Notes: generated by a model from the letters alone, not told the origin. Shown: positions 33,536-42,491, counted from the first letter of the stretch. The stretch is DNA of 64,000 nt from JAAUTT01 sp963846585 (GCA_963846585.1 CAWJWO010000008.1:1-64000); one strand, 5' to 3'. Made by a program: numbers and translations.

Positions 33536-34408
33536 TTATTCATCTTTTTTAACTTTCCTGGCTACCTTACGAGGTTCCCCTTTTTCCAATTTTGCTTTAG
33601 GCACTGTTAAATCAACTTCTTCAGTTTCCAGATCGCTAATTTTTGACCTGGCACCTTTCCTTGCCTTTGTTTTTTCAGGTTTAACTTCTTCACCGGCATC
33701 TCCTTCTTTTTCACGTTCTGATTTGCGCTCGTTTAAACCTTCTTCGATAGCTTTTGTTACAACATCAATAATAATTGAAATTGAATTTGAAGCATCGTCG
33801 TTGGAAGGGATAGGAAAGTCAACAATATTAGGGTCAGAATTTGTATCTACCATTCCAAAAACCGGAATATTAAGCCTGCGGGCTTCCTTAACTGCAATTT
33901 GTTCTTTACTTACATCTACTATAAATAAAGCTGCAGGAAGCCTTGAAAGATCTGATATACTACCGAGGTTCTTTTCAAGTTTGGCCCGTTGCCTGTGAAT
34001 TTGTAATCGTTCCCGTTTTGAAAGATTATCAAAAGTTCCATCAACTGCCATTTTATCAATAGAACTCATTTTCTTAACAGCTTTTCGGATAGTTGGAAAG
34101 TTCGTCAGCATTCCACCCGGCCATCGTTCTGTAACATAAGGCATTCCAACTGTTTTTAGCCTTTCTGATACAATATCCTTGGCTTGCTTTTTTGTTGCTA
34201 CGAACAGAACTCTGCGTCCCGATTTAGCTATCTGCTTTAAAGCTGTGGCAGCTTCTTCCAGTTTTGCCTGGGTTTTATGAAGGTCAATGATATGAATTCC
34301 GTTTTTCTCCATAAAAATATATGGTGCCATTGCCGGATTCCATTTTCTTTTCAGGTGTCCAAAATGTACACCTGCATCTAATAATTCCTGAACTGTTACT
34401 CTTGACAT
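33536..34408 (-). CDS. rpsB: 30S ribosomal protein S2
   Basis: S2 (290 aa). The globular part ends near residue 225 and contains LLDAGVHFGHLKRKWNPAMAPYIF, RWPGGMLTNFPTIRKAV and MVDTNSDPNIVDFPIPSNDDA. The C-terminal 65 residues form a highly charged Lys/Glu tail (KSEREKEGDAGEEVKPEKTK and onward), longer than in E. coli S2 (241 aa) but seen in Bacteroidota. First gene of the rpsB-tsf message. Its leader contains a perfect 10-bp inverted repeat (34444-34483). Confidence 0.97.
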   Translation of the reverse strand: MSRVTVQELLDAGVHFGHLKRKWNPAMAPYIFMEKNGIHIIDLHKTQAKLEEAATALKQIAKSGRRVLFVATKKQAKDIVSERLKTVGMPYVTERWPGGMLTNFPTIRKAVKKMSSIDKMAVDGTFDNLSKRERLQIHRQRAKLEKNLGSISDLSRLPAALFIVDVSKEQIAVKEARRLNIPVFGMVDTNSDPNIVDFPIPSNDDASNSISIIIDVVTKAIEEGLNERKSEREKEGDAGEEVKPEKTKARKGARSKISDLETEEVDLTVPKAKLEKGEPRKVARKVKKDE

Positions 34409-34443
34409 TTAAAGTTTATTATTTGTTTACATTCGTTAAAATC

Positions 34444-34483
34444 AATTGTTAAGTAGTTCCGTCATTCGAAAGTCTTAACAATT
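34444..34483 (-). promoter_or_regulatory. Hairpin in rpsI-rpsB intergenic leader
   Basis: AATTGTTAAG (34444-34453) and CTTAACAATT (34474-34483) are perfect inverted repeats separated by 20 nt, 36 nt upstream of rpsB. No T-run follows, so it may be a leader structure for S2 autoregulation or an RNA-processing site rather than a terminator. Confidence 0.4.
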
Positions 34484-34513
34484 TAGATACTAAACATGAA
34501 GTTAAAGAAGTTC

Positions 34514-34900
34514 CTACCGCTTGCTGAACTGGAATCTTTTTCTGGCTTTAGGTTGTCCCGATTTTTTACGTTCAACTTCACGTGGGTCGCGAGTTGTAAA
34601 ACCGGCTTCCTTAAGCTTTGGCTTACAGGTTTCGTCAATCTTGATCAACGCACGGGTAATTCCTAAACGAAGAGCTTCGGCCTGGCCCTTTACCCCACCT
34701 CCATCAAGATTAACCTTAATGTCGTATTTTTGATCAGCCTCTAATATTTGCAACGGTTGCTTTACAATGTATTGAAGCAAGAGATTCGGAAAATATAATT
34801 TATAATCCATATCATTAACAGTGATATTACCTTTACCAGTGCATACATATACGCGGGCAACGGCAGCTTTTCTTCTTCCTATTGCGTTAACTACTTCCAT
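34514..34900 (-). CDS. rpsI: 30S ribosomal protein S9
   Basis: S9 (128 aa). GRRKAAVARVYVCTGKGNITVN at the N-terminus, GGVKGQAEALRLGITRAL in the middle and the conserved C-terminal tail KKSGQPKARKRFQFSKR that reaches the P-site tRNA. Five nt behind rplM, the universal rplM-rpsI pair. Confidence 0.98.
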   Translation of the reverse strand: MEVVNAIGRRKAAVARVYVCTGKGNITVNDMDYKLYFPNLLLQYIVKQPLQILEADQKYDIKVNLDGGGVKGQAEALRLGITRALIKIDETCKPKLKEAGFTTRDPREVERKKSGQPKARKRFQFSKR

Positions 34901-34905
34901 TTGTG

Positions 34906-35361
34906 CTATTTGATTGTATTAATATTAAATTCTTTAGGTTGTTGGGCTTCATGTGGATGATCCTTGCCAACATATACATGTAAATTTTTATATAAACTGT
35001 CTCCAAGCCTGTTCTTAGGCAACATGCCTCTTACAGCCTTTTCTATAATCGAGATCGGTTTTTTCTCCAATAATTCTTTGGCTGTAACTGAACGCTGTCC
35101 ACCCGGATATCCGGTATAACGGAGGTATACTTTATTATCCCATTTCTTCCCTGTAAGCTTAATTTTTTCAGCGTTGATAACAATAACATTGTCACCACAA
35201 TCTACATGAGGGGTAAAATCCGGCTTATGCTTTCCCCTTATAATTTGTGCCACTCTTGAAGAAAACCTTCCAAGTGTTTCGTTTGTAGCATCAACCACTA
35301 CCCACTCTTTATGCACTGTTGCTTTATTAGCAGAAACCGTTTTATAACTTAAAGTGTCCAC
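34906..35361 (-). CDS. rplM: 50S ribosomal protein L13
   Basis: L13 (151 aa). WVVVDATNETLGRFSSRVAQIIRGKHKPDFTPHVDCGDNV at the start (only key residues named: DAT, LGR, RGK), KKWDNKVYLRYTGYPGG and VRGMLPKNRLG. First gene of the translation cluster. A TATTTTTG promoter with well-spaced TTG lies 60 nt upstream, divergent from the 3-methyladenine glycosylase gene. Confidence 0.98.
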   Translation of the reverse strand: MDTLSYKTVSANKATVHKEWVVVDATNETLGRFSSRVAQIIRGKHKPDFTPHVDCGDNVIVINAEKIKLTGKKWDNKVYLRYTGYPGGQRSVTAKELLEKKPISIIEKAVRGMLPKNRLGDSLYKNLHVYVGKDHPHEAQQPKEFNINTIK

Positions 35362-35421
35362 TTTATATCTATGTTTTTAATTAATACACATATACAATTG
35401 AATCCATCTTAAAATGGACTG

Positions 35422-35453
35422 CAAAAATACAATTAATTTTATTAAATTAACAA
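35422..35453 (-). promoter_or_regulatory. Promoter of the rplM-rpsI operon
   Basis: On the minus strand TTG (35451-35453) is followed after 21 nt by TATTTTTG (35422-35429), a good Bacteroidota -33/-7 pair, 60 nt before the L13 start. Confidence 0.65.
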
Positions 35454-35469
35454 TATTGAAAAGAATATA

Positions 35470-36027
35470 ATGAGTAAATTTAAAAATGTGCAAATGATAA
35501 AGATGAAACTGGATGCTGAATTTTTCCAAAGGGATGTTCTTGAAGTTGCCCCCGATCTTGTTGGGAAAATCCTTGTAAGACAATTTGATAATGGATTAGT
35601 ATTACGTAGCAGGATAACCGAAACTGAGGCTTATCGCGGAATGGAGGATTTAGCATGCCATGCAAGCAAAGGCAGGACACTTCGGACAGAAGTGATGTTC
35701 CACTCTGGGGCTTTAATATATGTTTATCTTATCTATGGTATGTATTGGATGATGAATTTCGTTGCCGGAGAAAATAATAATCCGCAGGCGGCCCTTATAA
35801 GGGGATTGGAAGGCATGTATGGCCCCGGGAAAATAACCCGTCACCTTAAAATAGATAAAAGTTTTTATGGAGAAGATATGGCTGTTTCAACCAGAATTTG
35901 GGTGGAGAAGGATAATTTCAGTGCAATATATTCAGAAAAACCCCGTATTGGCATAAATTACGCGGGAGAATGGCGTAACAAACCATGGCGATACACCTTA
36001 ATTCAGGGGCCAGGGACCAGGGGCTAG
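35470..36027 (+). CDS. 3-methyladenine DNA glycosylase (AAG/Mpg family)
   Basis: Removes alkylated purines in base excision repair (185 aa). The fold signature is LVGKILVRQF, then RITETEAYRGMEDLACHASKGRT with the catalytic Glu (about 56), then YVYLIYGMYWMMNFVAG, and PGKITRHLKID. The start could be the ATG at 35503 (MKLDAEFF), matching the usual family N-terminus; the first ATG adds 11 basic residues. The last residues GPGTRG are encoded by a CCAGGGACCAGGGGC word of the intergenic repeat vocabulary, so the 3' end of the gene has grown into, or been trimmed by, the repeat. Confidence 0.93.
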   Translation: MSKFKNVQMIKMKLDAEFFQRDVLEVAPDLVGKILVRQFDNGLVLRSRITETEAYRGMEDLACHASKGRTLRTEVMFHSGALIYVYLIYGMYWMMNFVAGENNNPQAALIRGLEGMYGPGKITRHLKIDKSFYGEDMAVSTRIWVEKDNFSAIYSEKPRIGINYAGEWRNKPWRYTLIQGPGTRG

Positions 36028-36230
36028 GGATTAGTGATTTGCGATTTTAGATTGGCGATTAGCGATTTTAGATTTAAGATTCTAGATTTGAGAATTAAGA
36101 TTTGGGAATTATGTACATACAAATCTTAATTATAGATTCTAAAATCTAAATTCTTAAATCGTTTACAATTCGCAAATATCAAATCATTTCACCTCATAAC
36201 TTCATCACCTCATCACATCATCACTTTTAC
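36010..36230. repeat. Word-repeat hairpin after mpg gene
   Basis: CAGGGGCTAGGG, then GATTTGCGATTTTAGATT words (36030-36110), then the complementary AAATCTTAATTATAG and CTAAAATCTAAATTC words (36120-36175), ending with TTCATCACCTCATCAC words (36195-36222). The two GATT blocks are reverse complements and would form a long stem. Confidence 0.7.
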
Positions 36231-36257
36231 TATCTTTACAGTAATTGAAATATTAAT

Positions 36258-36872
36258 ATGAAGAGTATTCTGTACACCAAATTATTAAAGTGGATGCTCC
36301 CCCAATTGGTCTGGGATTTGCCTTCAAATGAAAAAACAGTGTACTTAACGTTCGATGATGGCCCAACATCATATATAACAGATAAAGTACTTGAAATTTT
36401 ACTTAACTATAATGCTAAGGCTACATTTTTTTGCCTTGGCCGGAAGGTTGCAGAATTTCCTGAATTGCTTGAAAAAATTAAATCAGAGGGACATTCTGCA
36501 GGGAGCCATGGTTTTGACCATTTAAACGGATTTATAACTCCGTTTTCTGTTTACATTGAAAATGCTAAAAAAGGTATACTTGCTGTAAACAGTAATATCT
36601 TCCGCCCACCTTATGGTAAAATTACTCTCAGGCAGATTAACAAAATCAGCCCTATGGTAAAAATTGTAATGTGGGGTACCATGAGCAGGGATTTTGATAA
36701 AAATAAACAAGCTTCGGAATGCCTTGATAAAGTAATTAAAAATATCTATCCCGGTGCTATAATATTATTTCACGATACTGTTCAGGCTTCTGAAAAATTA
36801 TTTTATATTTTACCCAGAGTAATGGATTACATCGTCAAAAACGGATACACGGCAAAAGCAATTACCTTATAA
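36258..36872 (+). CDS. Polysaccharide deacetylase (NodB domain)
   Basis: A CE4-type metal-dependent deacetylase (204 aa). The whole protein is one NodB domain: TFDDGPT (catalytic Asp and metal Asp, about 31-37), SHGFDH (metal His pair, about 82-87), RPPYGK (about 113) and the late LFHDT (about 170). No signal peptide is evident, although the hydrophobic-poor N-terminus KSILYTKLLKWMLPQLVW could be a weak anchor. Likely acts on peptidoglycan or an envelope glycan. Flanked by repeat spacer upstream and a gene-poor stretch downstream. Confidence 0.9.
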   Translation: MKSILYTKLLKWMLPQLVWDLPSNEKTVYLTFDDGPTSYITDKVLEILLNYNAKATFFCLGRKVAEFPELLEKIKSEGHSAGSHGFDHLNGFITPFSVYIENAKKGILAVNSNIFRPPYGKITLRQINKISPMVKIVMWGTMSRDFDKNKQASECLDKVIKNIYPGAIILFHDTVQASEKLFYILPRVMDYIVKNGYTAKAITL

Positions 36873-37206
36873 TTGATTATTGATTATTGAAAATTGAAAA
36901 TTGAATGTAGTTCTTATATATATATACTTTACAAGGCATAAAAATTAAATCTATATTATAAATTAATAAATTACTTAACTAAGAATAACCAACTGATTTT
37001 AATTAATTATTTTTCATTAGAAGGTGTAAAAAAGGTTGTTTTGATTTTAAAAATATAACAAGAATTAAAAATTATAATGTCCACATTATTGAGTTATCGT
37101 TAATATTTCAAATTTCAAAACAGGCAAAAACCCGGTTCTATTTATCATAAAATAAATTATCGGACAAACATGCGTATAGCTCAGAAAAAGAAATAGTTAG
37201 TAATTA
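36873..37206. other. Gene-free AT-rich spacer
   Basis: Begins with stuttering TTGATTA and TTGAAAA words (36873-36905), a word family not used elsewhere in the window. The remainder is AT-rich with no open frame, promoter or hairpin that I can support. Confidence 0.5.
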
Positions 37207-37458
37207 TTAATGTCCATAACGACCTTCCAAAATACCAGTAATAGTTAAATCTTCATCTAAATCAGGCCAATGCAACCCTGTTCCATTGCATATGATTTCA
37301 ATATTATTTCTTTGATCATCAGAGGCTAGATTTAATAATTTATTCATTTTTACAGGAAAGCGTATTTCTTTTTTATCAGAAAGTTGAATACAAATCATAC
37401 CATTTTCATACCAAGCCTTTTCTGCAACGAACATCAATTCAGCTACCATGTATTTCAT
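37207..37458 (-). CDS. DUF2442 domain protein (83 aa)
   Basis: A small domain of unknown function usually encoded beside DUF4160. AEKAWYENGMICIQLSDKKEIRFPVKMNKLLNLASDDQRNNIEI shows the typical W-x-nG-x-I-x-l-dG-R-pi-P core, and GTGLHWPDLDEDLTITGIL is the family's second signature. It overlaps the DUF4160 gene by 20 nt. The pair behaves like a two-gene stress or toxin-antitoxin-like unit in many genomes, but no activity is established that I know of. Confidence 0.9.
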   Translation of the reverse strand: MKYMVAELMFVAEKAWYENGMICIQLSDKKEIRFPVKMNKLLNLASDDQRNNIEIICNGTGLHWPDLDEDLTITGILEGRYGH

Positions 37459-37675
37459 ACCATTTTGTTTTTATTTGATCCAAATGATCCATTATTAGCT
37501 GTTCAGCAACTTTAAGATCATTAATTTTCATTCCCTGGGAAAAATCAAGTTCGACAGGCTCTATCCAATATTTAGCAAAACCACCTGCTTTTCTAACATG
37601 TACATGCATAGGTTCAATTCCTTCATTTGAATAAAAAAAGAAAACAAAACCTAATTCTCTAAATATTTCAGGCAT
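37439..37675 (-). CDS. DUF4160 domain protein (78 aa)
   Basis: MPEIFRELGFVFFFYSNEG, then EPMHVHVRKAGGFAKYWIEPVEL is the DUF4160 signature (HxHV followed by A-K-(F/Y)W). I take the ATG at 37675 because the family starts MPxIxR; the longer frame from 37699 adds eight non-conserved residues. Translationally coupled to DUF2442. Probably the first gene of a two-gene operon. Confidence 0.88.
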   Translation of the reverse strand: MPEIFRELGFVFFFYSNEGIEPMHVHVRKAGGFAKYWIEPVELDFSQGMKINDLKVAEQLIMDHLDQIKTKWYEIHGS

Positions 37676-37905
37676 AATTAATAAAAAAATTTTAAACAAT
37701 AATCAAATATACTATCAAAATTGATGAAATCATTATTATGTGGCTTTTTCAATGATTTCAAATGTAAACACAAGCCAAAAAGGTTTCTGCTTAACATAAT
37801 ACAAGTTATAGGGCAAAAATTTTGCTTATTATCAGGCAGTTAAATTTTTGGTCCGCTGTTTTTTATCGTTTTGTGGCCCTTTTTGTCACTTTGTCAGTAT
37901 ATTAT

Positions 37906-38070
37906 TCATGCTATTTTTAATTCACTATCGAGTAATTCTACATTAAAACTAACTTTTGCTTTTAATGCTTGAAATACCCGCATTATCGTATCAATTATTA
38001 CGTTATTGGCAATCAAATCTTCTCCTATATCAAATTTAATCGAAATGTTTTTCCAAATAAACCTGATTTC
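37906..38070 (-). pseudogene. Possible remnant of an HTH antitoxin-type gene
   Basis: An open stretch of about 54 codons without its own credible start ends in NVIIDTIMRVFQALKAKVSF then NVELLDSELKIA and a stop. The run of IxTIxRVxxALKAKVSFNVEL resembles the last helix and strand of HTH-XRE antitoxin-like proteins, and its upstream frame is broken by a stop. It lies just upstream of the DUF4160-DUF2442 pair. The call is weak. The rest of the 555-nt spacer (37700-38254) shows nothing else. Confidence 0.3.
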
Positions 38071-38254
38071 TCAATCAAGATATTACTCTCATTCTTATTA
38101 TTATTTTAAATTAAAATAAATGATGTTAATTTTAAAGTTTGTTATTATTATTTCCGTTTCTTACTGTTAAAGTTAACAGTTTAAGCACATATTAAATAAA
38201 TTACAATAACAACCATGCACATGTTTAATTCATTTCCATAACGATTATGTACAT

Positions 38255-39178
38255 ATGAAAATTGCTATCATTGGAACAGGAGGAGTTGGAGGATACTTTG
38301 GCGGGAAACTGGCATTTGCCGGTAATGATGTTACTTTTCTCGCAAGGGGAGAACATATGCAGGCAATTAAAAATAATGGCCTCAGGATAAAAAGTGTGCA
38401 GGGTGATTTTGTTGTTTCTCCTGCAATGGTGACTGACCGCATTGAGGAAATGGAACAACCCGATCTGGTAATTTTGGCGGTGAAAGCCTGGCAGGTTAGG
38501 GATCTTGCCAGGAAAATCAAATTAATTTCAGGCCCGCATACTTCAGTTTTGCCATTGCAAAATGGAGTAATGGCTGCGGATGAACTGGCTGCGGAAATAG
38601 ATAATAAACATATAATAGGTGGATTATGCAGAATTTTTAGTATGATTGAAAGCCCCGGAGTAATTAATCATTTCGGTATCGATCCGGCTATTGTTTTTGG
38701 GGAATTGGACCACTCCGACACTGAAAGGTTACAAGTTTTGAAAAAACTTTTCGATGATGCTAATATTACATCAAAAGTTACCAATGATATTCAAACTGAT
38801 TTATGGGAAAAATTCATTTTAATTTGCGTAGGTGGCATTTTAGCTTTAACAAGAACAAACTATGGTGAAATATCAGAATTCCCAAAATTAAAAGAAATGA
38901 TCCGGGACCTTCTTACGGAGATATACACTTTATCTTTTAAAGCCGGTGCCCATGTTGAAAAAGATTTTGTCCAAAAATCAATTATGTATATTGATACCTA
39001 TCCTAAGGAATCTACTACATCAATGGCACGCGATATCTGGGCAGGAAAACCTTCTGAACTCGAATACCAGAATGGCACAGTTGTCAGGCTGGGAGAAAAG
39101 TATGGAGTTGAAACACCGGTAAACAAATTCATATACAATTGTTTGCTTCCTTTTGAAACAAAAGCAAGAAACAAATAG
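38255..39178 (+). CDS. panE: 2-dehydropantoate 2-reductase
   Basis: NADPH-dependent ketopantoate reductase of pantothenate/CoA synthesis (307 aa). Rossmann motif IGTGGVGGYFGGKLA (about 6-20), VLPLQNGVMAADEL (about 92), the catalytic-lysine region DLWEKFILICVGGILALTR (about 183-201), and ESTTSMARDIWAGKPSELEYQNG (about 248-270) with the conserved Ser and Glu. Standard ApbA/PanE length. No pathway neighbours; monocistronic. Confidence 0.93.
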   Translation: MKIAIIGTGGVGGYFGGKLAFAGNDVTFLARGEHMQAIKNNGLRIKSVQGDFVVSPAMVTDRIEEMEQPDLVILAVKAWQVRDLARKIKLISGPHTSVLPLQNGVMAADELAAEIDNKHIIGGLCRIFSMIESPGVINHFGIDPAIVFGELDHSDTERLQVLKKLFDDANITSKVTNDIQTDLWEKFILICVGGILALTRTNYGEISEFPKLKEMIRDLLTEIYTLSFKAGAHVEKDFVQKSIMYIDTYPKESTTSMARDIWAGKPSELEYQNGTVVRLGEKYGVETPVNKFIYNCLLPFETKARNK

Positions 39179-39180
39179 TT

Positions 39181-39302
39181 AGGACACCTCTTAAAACTTC
39201 AACTTTTTCGTTGGGCTTCAAATTTTAAATCCTCATTTACTGAAAGTAAACTCCGGTTTAAAATTTTTGCCCGCCTAAAATTTGAGAGTTTTTAGAAGTA
39301 TC
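39181..39302 (-). repeat. Palindromic dispersed repeat family 2, copy 1
   Basis: The reverse complement of this stretch aligns along its length with 58919-59060: CTCTCAAATTT, GGCGGGCAAAAATTTTAAAC, AGTAAATGAGGATTTAAAAT, TTGAAGCCCAAC and the closing TTTTTAGA-like end. The two copies differ in the centre, where this copy has a short unique stretch. The element is itself an imperfect palindrome (TTAAAACTT ... GAGAGTTTTTAG). Confidence 0.75.
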
Positions 39303-39337
39303 CTAAAGAATAAGGTTAAAATATTGTTTTTAAAATT

Positions 39338-40027
39338 TTATTTTTGTTCCAATGCTTTTTTAATTGCCCCTTCTACAATAGGTTCCATGACTTTATAACC
39401 TGCATCATTCGGGTGTACGCCGTCAAAAGTGTAATCCTTTATCATACCTTTTCGGTCGTCTACCATCGATGAAAAATAATCGGCATATACGATACCGTTT
39501 TTATCGGCATACTGCTTTAACATATTATTCAGGGTTATAATCTTTTCAGCAGGTTCAAGGCCAGGTTTCCAGGAATAATCATAAACCGGCAAAACTGAAC
39601 AAAAAACAACAGTAATACCATTGGATTTGGCTAATTCAGCCATGGATATTATATTGCCCGCTATCTCATCAAGTGTTGCAGTTCCCGTATTGCCCGCAAT
39701 ATCATTAGTACCTGCAAGTATTACCACAACTGCCGGTTTCAGGTTTATTACATCCGGCCTGAACCGTATCAGCATCTGTGGCGTTGTTTGTCCGCCAATA
39801 CCACGATTGATGTATGTTTTCCCGGAGAAGAAATCCGGATGCATTTTAATCCAGCCTTCAGTAATTGAATTACCCATAAAAACAATCCGTTTTTCTCCAG
39901 GCAATGGCTCTCCAAGTTTAGCATTTTCAGCTGTATAGTGATTAACACCTGCCCAATCCTGGGCTTGAGAAATGCCGCCAATAGTAAGTGGCAATATTAA
40001 TGCAAAAAATGATTGTATTTTTTTCAT
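39338..40027 (-). CDS. Secreted SGNH/GDSL hydrolase
   Basis: A 229-aa esterase with a signal peptide (KKIQSFFALILPLTIGGISQA). SGNH blocks: FMGNSITEGW (block I Ser, about 49-58), GIGGQTTPQML (block II Gly), ILAGTNDIAG (block III Asn, about 104-113) and DGVHPNDAGY (block V Asp/His, about 203-212). Likely deacetylates a polysaccharide or hydrolyses lipid esters in the periplasm or outside. A second, larger SGNH esterase lies at 57792. No clear operon partner. Confidence 0.92.
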   Translation of the reverse strand: MKKIQSFFALILPLTIGGISQAQDWAGVNHYTAENAKLGEPLPGEKRIVFMGNSITEGWIKMHPDFFSGKTYINRGIGGQTTPQMLIRFRPDVINLKPAVVVILAGTNDIAGNTGTATLDEIAGNIISMAELAKSNGITVVFCSVLPVYDYSWKPGLEPAEKIITLNNMLKQYADKNGIVYADYFSSMVDDRKGMIKDYTFDGVHPNDAGYKVMEPIVEGAIKKALEQK

Positions 40028-40220
40028 CTGATTTTTTTGATAAGAGGAATCCTTAAATTTTTATGGTTTTATAAATATTATTTATTATTAATAATGATTT
40101 AAATATAAAAATATTCCCTCAGAATTTCATCATTTCGCTGTTATTTTAAAATTCAGGTTAAAAAAATATTTAACGTTGTAAACACTTATAAATAATTTTG
40201 ATTTATTTAAGATAATTAAT

Positions 40221-40251
40221 TTGTAAGAATAAACACTGTTAATTATATTTG
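40221..40251 (+). promoter_or_regulatory. Promoter and possible operator of the TetR-RND operon
   Basis: TTG (40221-40223) is followed after 20 nt by TATATTTG (40244-40251), a textbook Bacteroidota pair 20 nt before the TetR start. ATAATTAA (40212-40219) and TTAATTAT (40240-40247) form an 8-bp inverted repeat around the -33/-7 spacer, a plausible binding site for the TetR protein. Confidence 0.65.
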
Positions 40252-40271
40252 TATCGTTAATAAATTAATTA

Positions 40272-40892
40272 ATGGGGATTACCGAAAGAAAGGAAAGATC
40301 AAAAGAAACCATTAAGAACAAAATACTTAATGCTGCAAAGGAACTATTTGTTAAAAAGGGATTTACTGAAACCTCTATTCGTAATATTGCTGAAAAAATA
40401 GAATACAGCCCTACAACCATTTATATCTATTTTAAAGATAAGAATGCTATTTTTCAGGCAATTCATGATGAAGGTTTCGGATTACTGGGAGACCGTATGA
40501 AAATCCTTTATAATGTCCGGGACCCATTTGAAAGATTAAAGGCTATGGCAAGGGTATATGTCAATTTTGCCCTGGAGAACAAAGAGTTATATGAACTTAT
40601 GTTCATGGTGGATGATCCGGGTATCTGCTCCGATTCCCCGGAAGATGATTGGGAAAAAGGGAAGATGTCATTCGAATTATACAGGAATACAGTGGAAGAA
40701 TGTAAGAATGAAGGCCATTTTAAAGATTACACAACCGATAATCTTTCATTTATATTATGGTCAGCCGTTCATGGAATGGTTTCACTGCATATAAAAGAAA
40801 GAAGTGAAAAAGTATTTACTAAAGAAAAAGCAAATTCAATCCTTGACGAATGTATAGAAATATTAATAAGTATTGTTAATAAAATTAAATAA
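40272..40892 (+). CDS. TetR-family transcriptional regulator
   Basis: A 206-aa repressor. N-terminal HTH: IKNKILNAAKELFVKKGFTE then TSIRNIAEKIEYSPTTIYIYFKDKNAIF (about 17-62). The C-terminal ligand domain is of the WHG type (ILWSAVHGMVSLHIKE). First gene of a four-gene cluster ending in an RND pump (27 nt before the TolC gene), so it probably represses the whole efflux operon and releases it on binding a substrate of the pump. Confidence 0.93.
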   Translation: MGITERKERSKETIKNKILNAAKELFVKKGFTETSIRNIAEKIEYSPTTIYIYFKDKNAIFQAIHDEGFGLLGDRMKILYNVRDPFERLKAMARVYVNFALENKELYELMFMVDDPGICSDSPEDDWEKGKMSFELYRNTVEECKNEGHFKDYTTDNLSFILWSAVHGMVSLHIKERSEKVFTKEKANSILDECIEILISIVNKIK

Positions 40893-40919
40893 CAATAAAC
40901 ATTGTAAATATAAATAACG

Positions 40920-42278
40920 ATGGTAAGTTTTAATAATAAATTGGTTTTTAACATTGTAGTATTGTCCTTTTTTATTCCATGGAAAACCAATTGCCAGGTT
41001 TTAAACAGCTATATTAAGGAAGGCCTGGATAATAATATAGTATTACAGGAGAAATCCATATCGCTTGACTATGCTCTTTACTCTCTGAAAATTGCCAGAA
41101 GTTATTTTTTACCTTCCATCTCCATTCAGGGTGACTATACTTCAGGAGAAGGCGGTCGGAACATACCTTTGCCTATTGGAGATTTATTGAACCCTATTTA
41201 TGAGAAATTGAACAGCCTTACCAGAGTTCCTGATGAAACTATAAATTTTTTCCCTCACGATTTTTATGATGTAAAACTCCATTCTACTTTACCTATCATT
41301 AATACAGATATTTATTACAACCTGAATATTCAAAATAAACAGGTAAAACTTAAAGAATATGAACTAAATATTTACAAAAGGGAATTAGTCAAAAATATCA
41401 AAACGGCGTATTTCAATTATCAAAATTCTATATATGCAGTTAAAATATTAAGTGAAGCCATCGATATGCTTAATGAAAATGTAAGGATAAACCATGATTT
41501 GATCGATAATGGCAAAGGCTTGCAGGCCACTTATCTTCGTTCGTTAAGCGAAAAGGAATCAGTTTCCGTGCAATTAAGCACTGCTCAAAATGAGAAGAAA
41601 AATGCAAAAAGATATTTTAATTTCCTTTTAAATAAACAACTTGACACATATATTGATACTTCATATTCTTTTGATGAACAAGAAGTAAGTCACTTAATGA
41701 CAACTCTTTTTCTGGCCAATGATTCTTCGCGGGAGGAACTTTTAATGCTTAAAACATCGGAAGATATTTCAGATGTAATGGTTAAAATGTCAAAATCATA
41801 CCTCATACCAAAAATAAACGGTTTCCTTGATCTTGGGTCTCAGGCATCAAATTGGACTTTTGACGCTAAATCAAAGTATTATTTAACCGGGATTGATATT
41901 AATATTCCAATTTTCTACGGCGGGAAAAATAACTACCAAATAAAACAATCAGTTCTTGAAAATAAGAATGCCAAATTAAATTATGAAAATAATATTCAGC
42001 AACTCCAACTTTCAAATGAACTGGCCAAAAGCAATTTATTATCTGCCTGGCAGGTTTATACGGCTGCCCGATTGCAGGTAAAATCGGCACATAGTTATTT
42101 TAAATTAATTAATAAAGGCTTTAAAGAAGGCGCTAATTCATTGATTGAATTTATTGATGCAAGGAACCAGTTAACATCGTCAGAATTAACCTTAAATATT
42201 AATAAATATAAGTTAATGATTGAGATAGCCAATTTGGAAAGGGAAACTGCATCCTATGATCTTGCAGGAAGTAAGTAA
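40920..42278 (+). CDS. TolC-family outer-membrane efflux protein
   Basis: Outer-membrane channel of the tripartite efflux system (452 aa). Signal peptide FNIVVLSFFIPWKTNCQ (cleavage near 26). Two internal repeats of long helices (for example NIKTAYFNYQNSIYAVKILSEAIDMLNE and NNIQQLQLSNELAKSNLLSAWQVYTAA, with NxxLxxAxxxL-type periodicity), giving the TolC alpha-barrel. Lies between the TetR and adaptor genes; spacer to the adaptor is a CTTGGTTC repeat hairpin. Confidence 0.92.
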   Translation: MVSFNNKLVFNIVVLSFFIPWKTNCQVLNSYIKEGLDNNIVLQEKSISLDYALYSLKIARSYFLPSISIQGDYTSGEGGRNIPLPIGDLLNPIYEKLNSLTRVPDETINFFPHDFYDVKLHSTLPIINTDIYYNLNIQNKQVKLKEYELNIYKRELVKNIKTAYFNYQNSIYAVKILSEAIDMLNENVRINHDLIDNGKGLQATYLRSLSEKESVSVQLSTAQNEKKNAKRYFNFLLNKQLDTYIDTSYSFDEQEVSHLMTTLFLANDSSREELLMLKTSEDISDVMVKMSKSYLIPKINGFLDLGSQASNWTFDAKSKYYLTGIDINIPIFYGGKNNYQIKQSVLENKNAKLNYENNIQQLQLSNELAKSNLLSAWQVYTAARLQVKSAHSYFKLINKGFKEGANSLIEFIDARNQLTSSELTLNINKYKLMIEIANLERETASYDLAGSK

Positions 42279-42297
42279 AAGTAAAAAGATGATGATA

Positions 42298-42491
42298 TTG
42301 AGAACCAAGAGCCAAGAACCAGGAACCAAGACTTGTAACAATAAACATTAAAATATAGATAAAAGAAAACAGATAACAGAACATATTAAAATATTATAAT
42401 ATCAATTTTCAAATGTTAATAAATAATCCTCAAATAGTCTTGATTCCTGGCTCTTGGTTCCTGGTTCCTGGTTCTTGGCTCCTGGCTCTAT
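42298..42491. repeat. CTTGGTTC/GAACCAAG inverted repeat pair
   Basis: GAGAACCAAGAGCCAAG words (42298-42333) and CTTGATTCCTGGCTCTTGG words (42436-42491) are reverse complements about 100 nt apart, giving a hairpin that nearly fills the spacer between the TolC and adaptor genes. Confidence 0.75.

Noticed and set aside
41899..42090. Minus-strand 63-aa and similar frames inside genes across the window
   Set aside because: Shadows of well-supported genes on the other strand.
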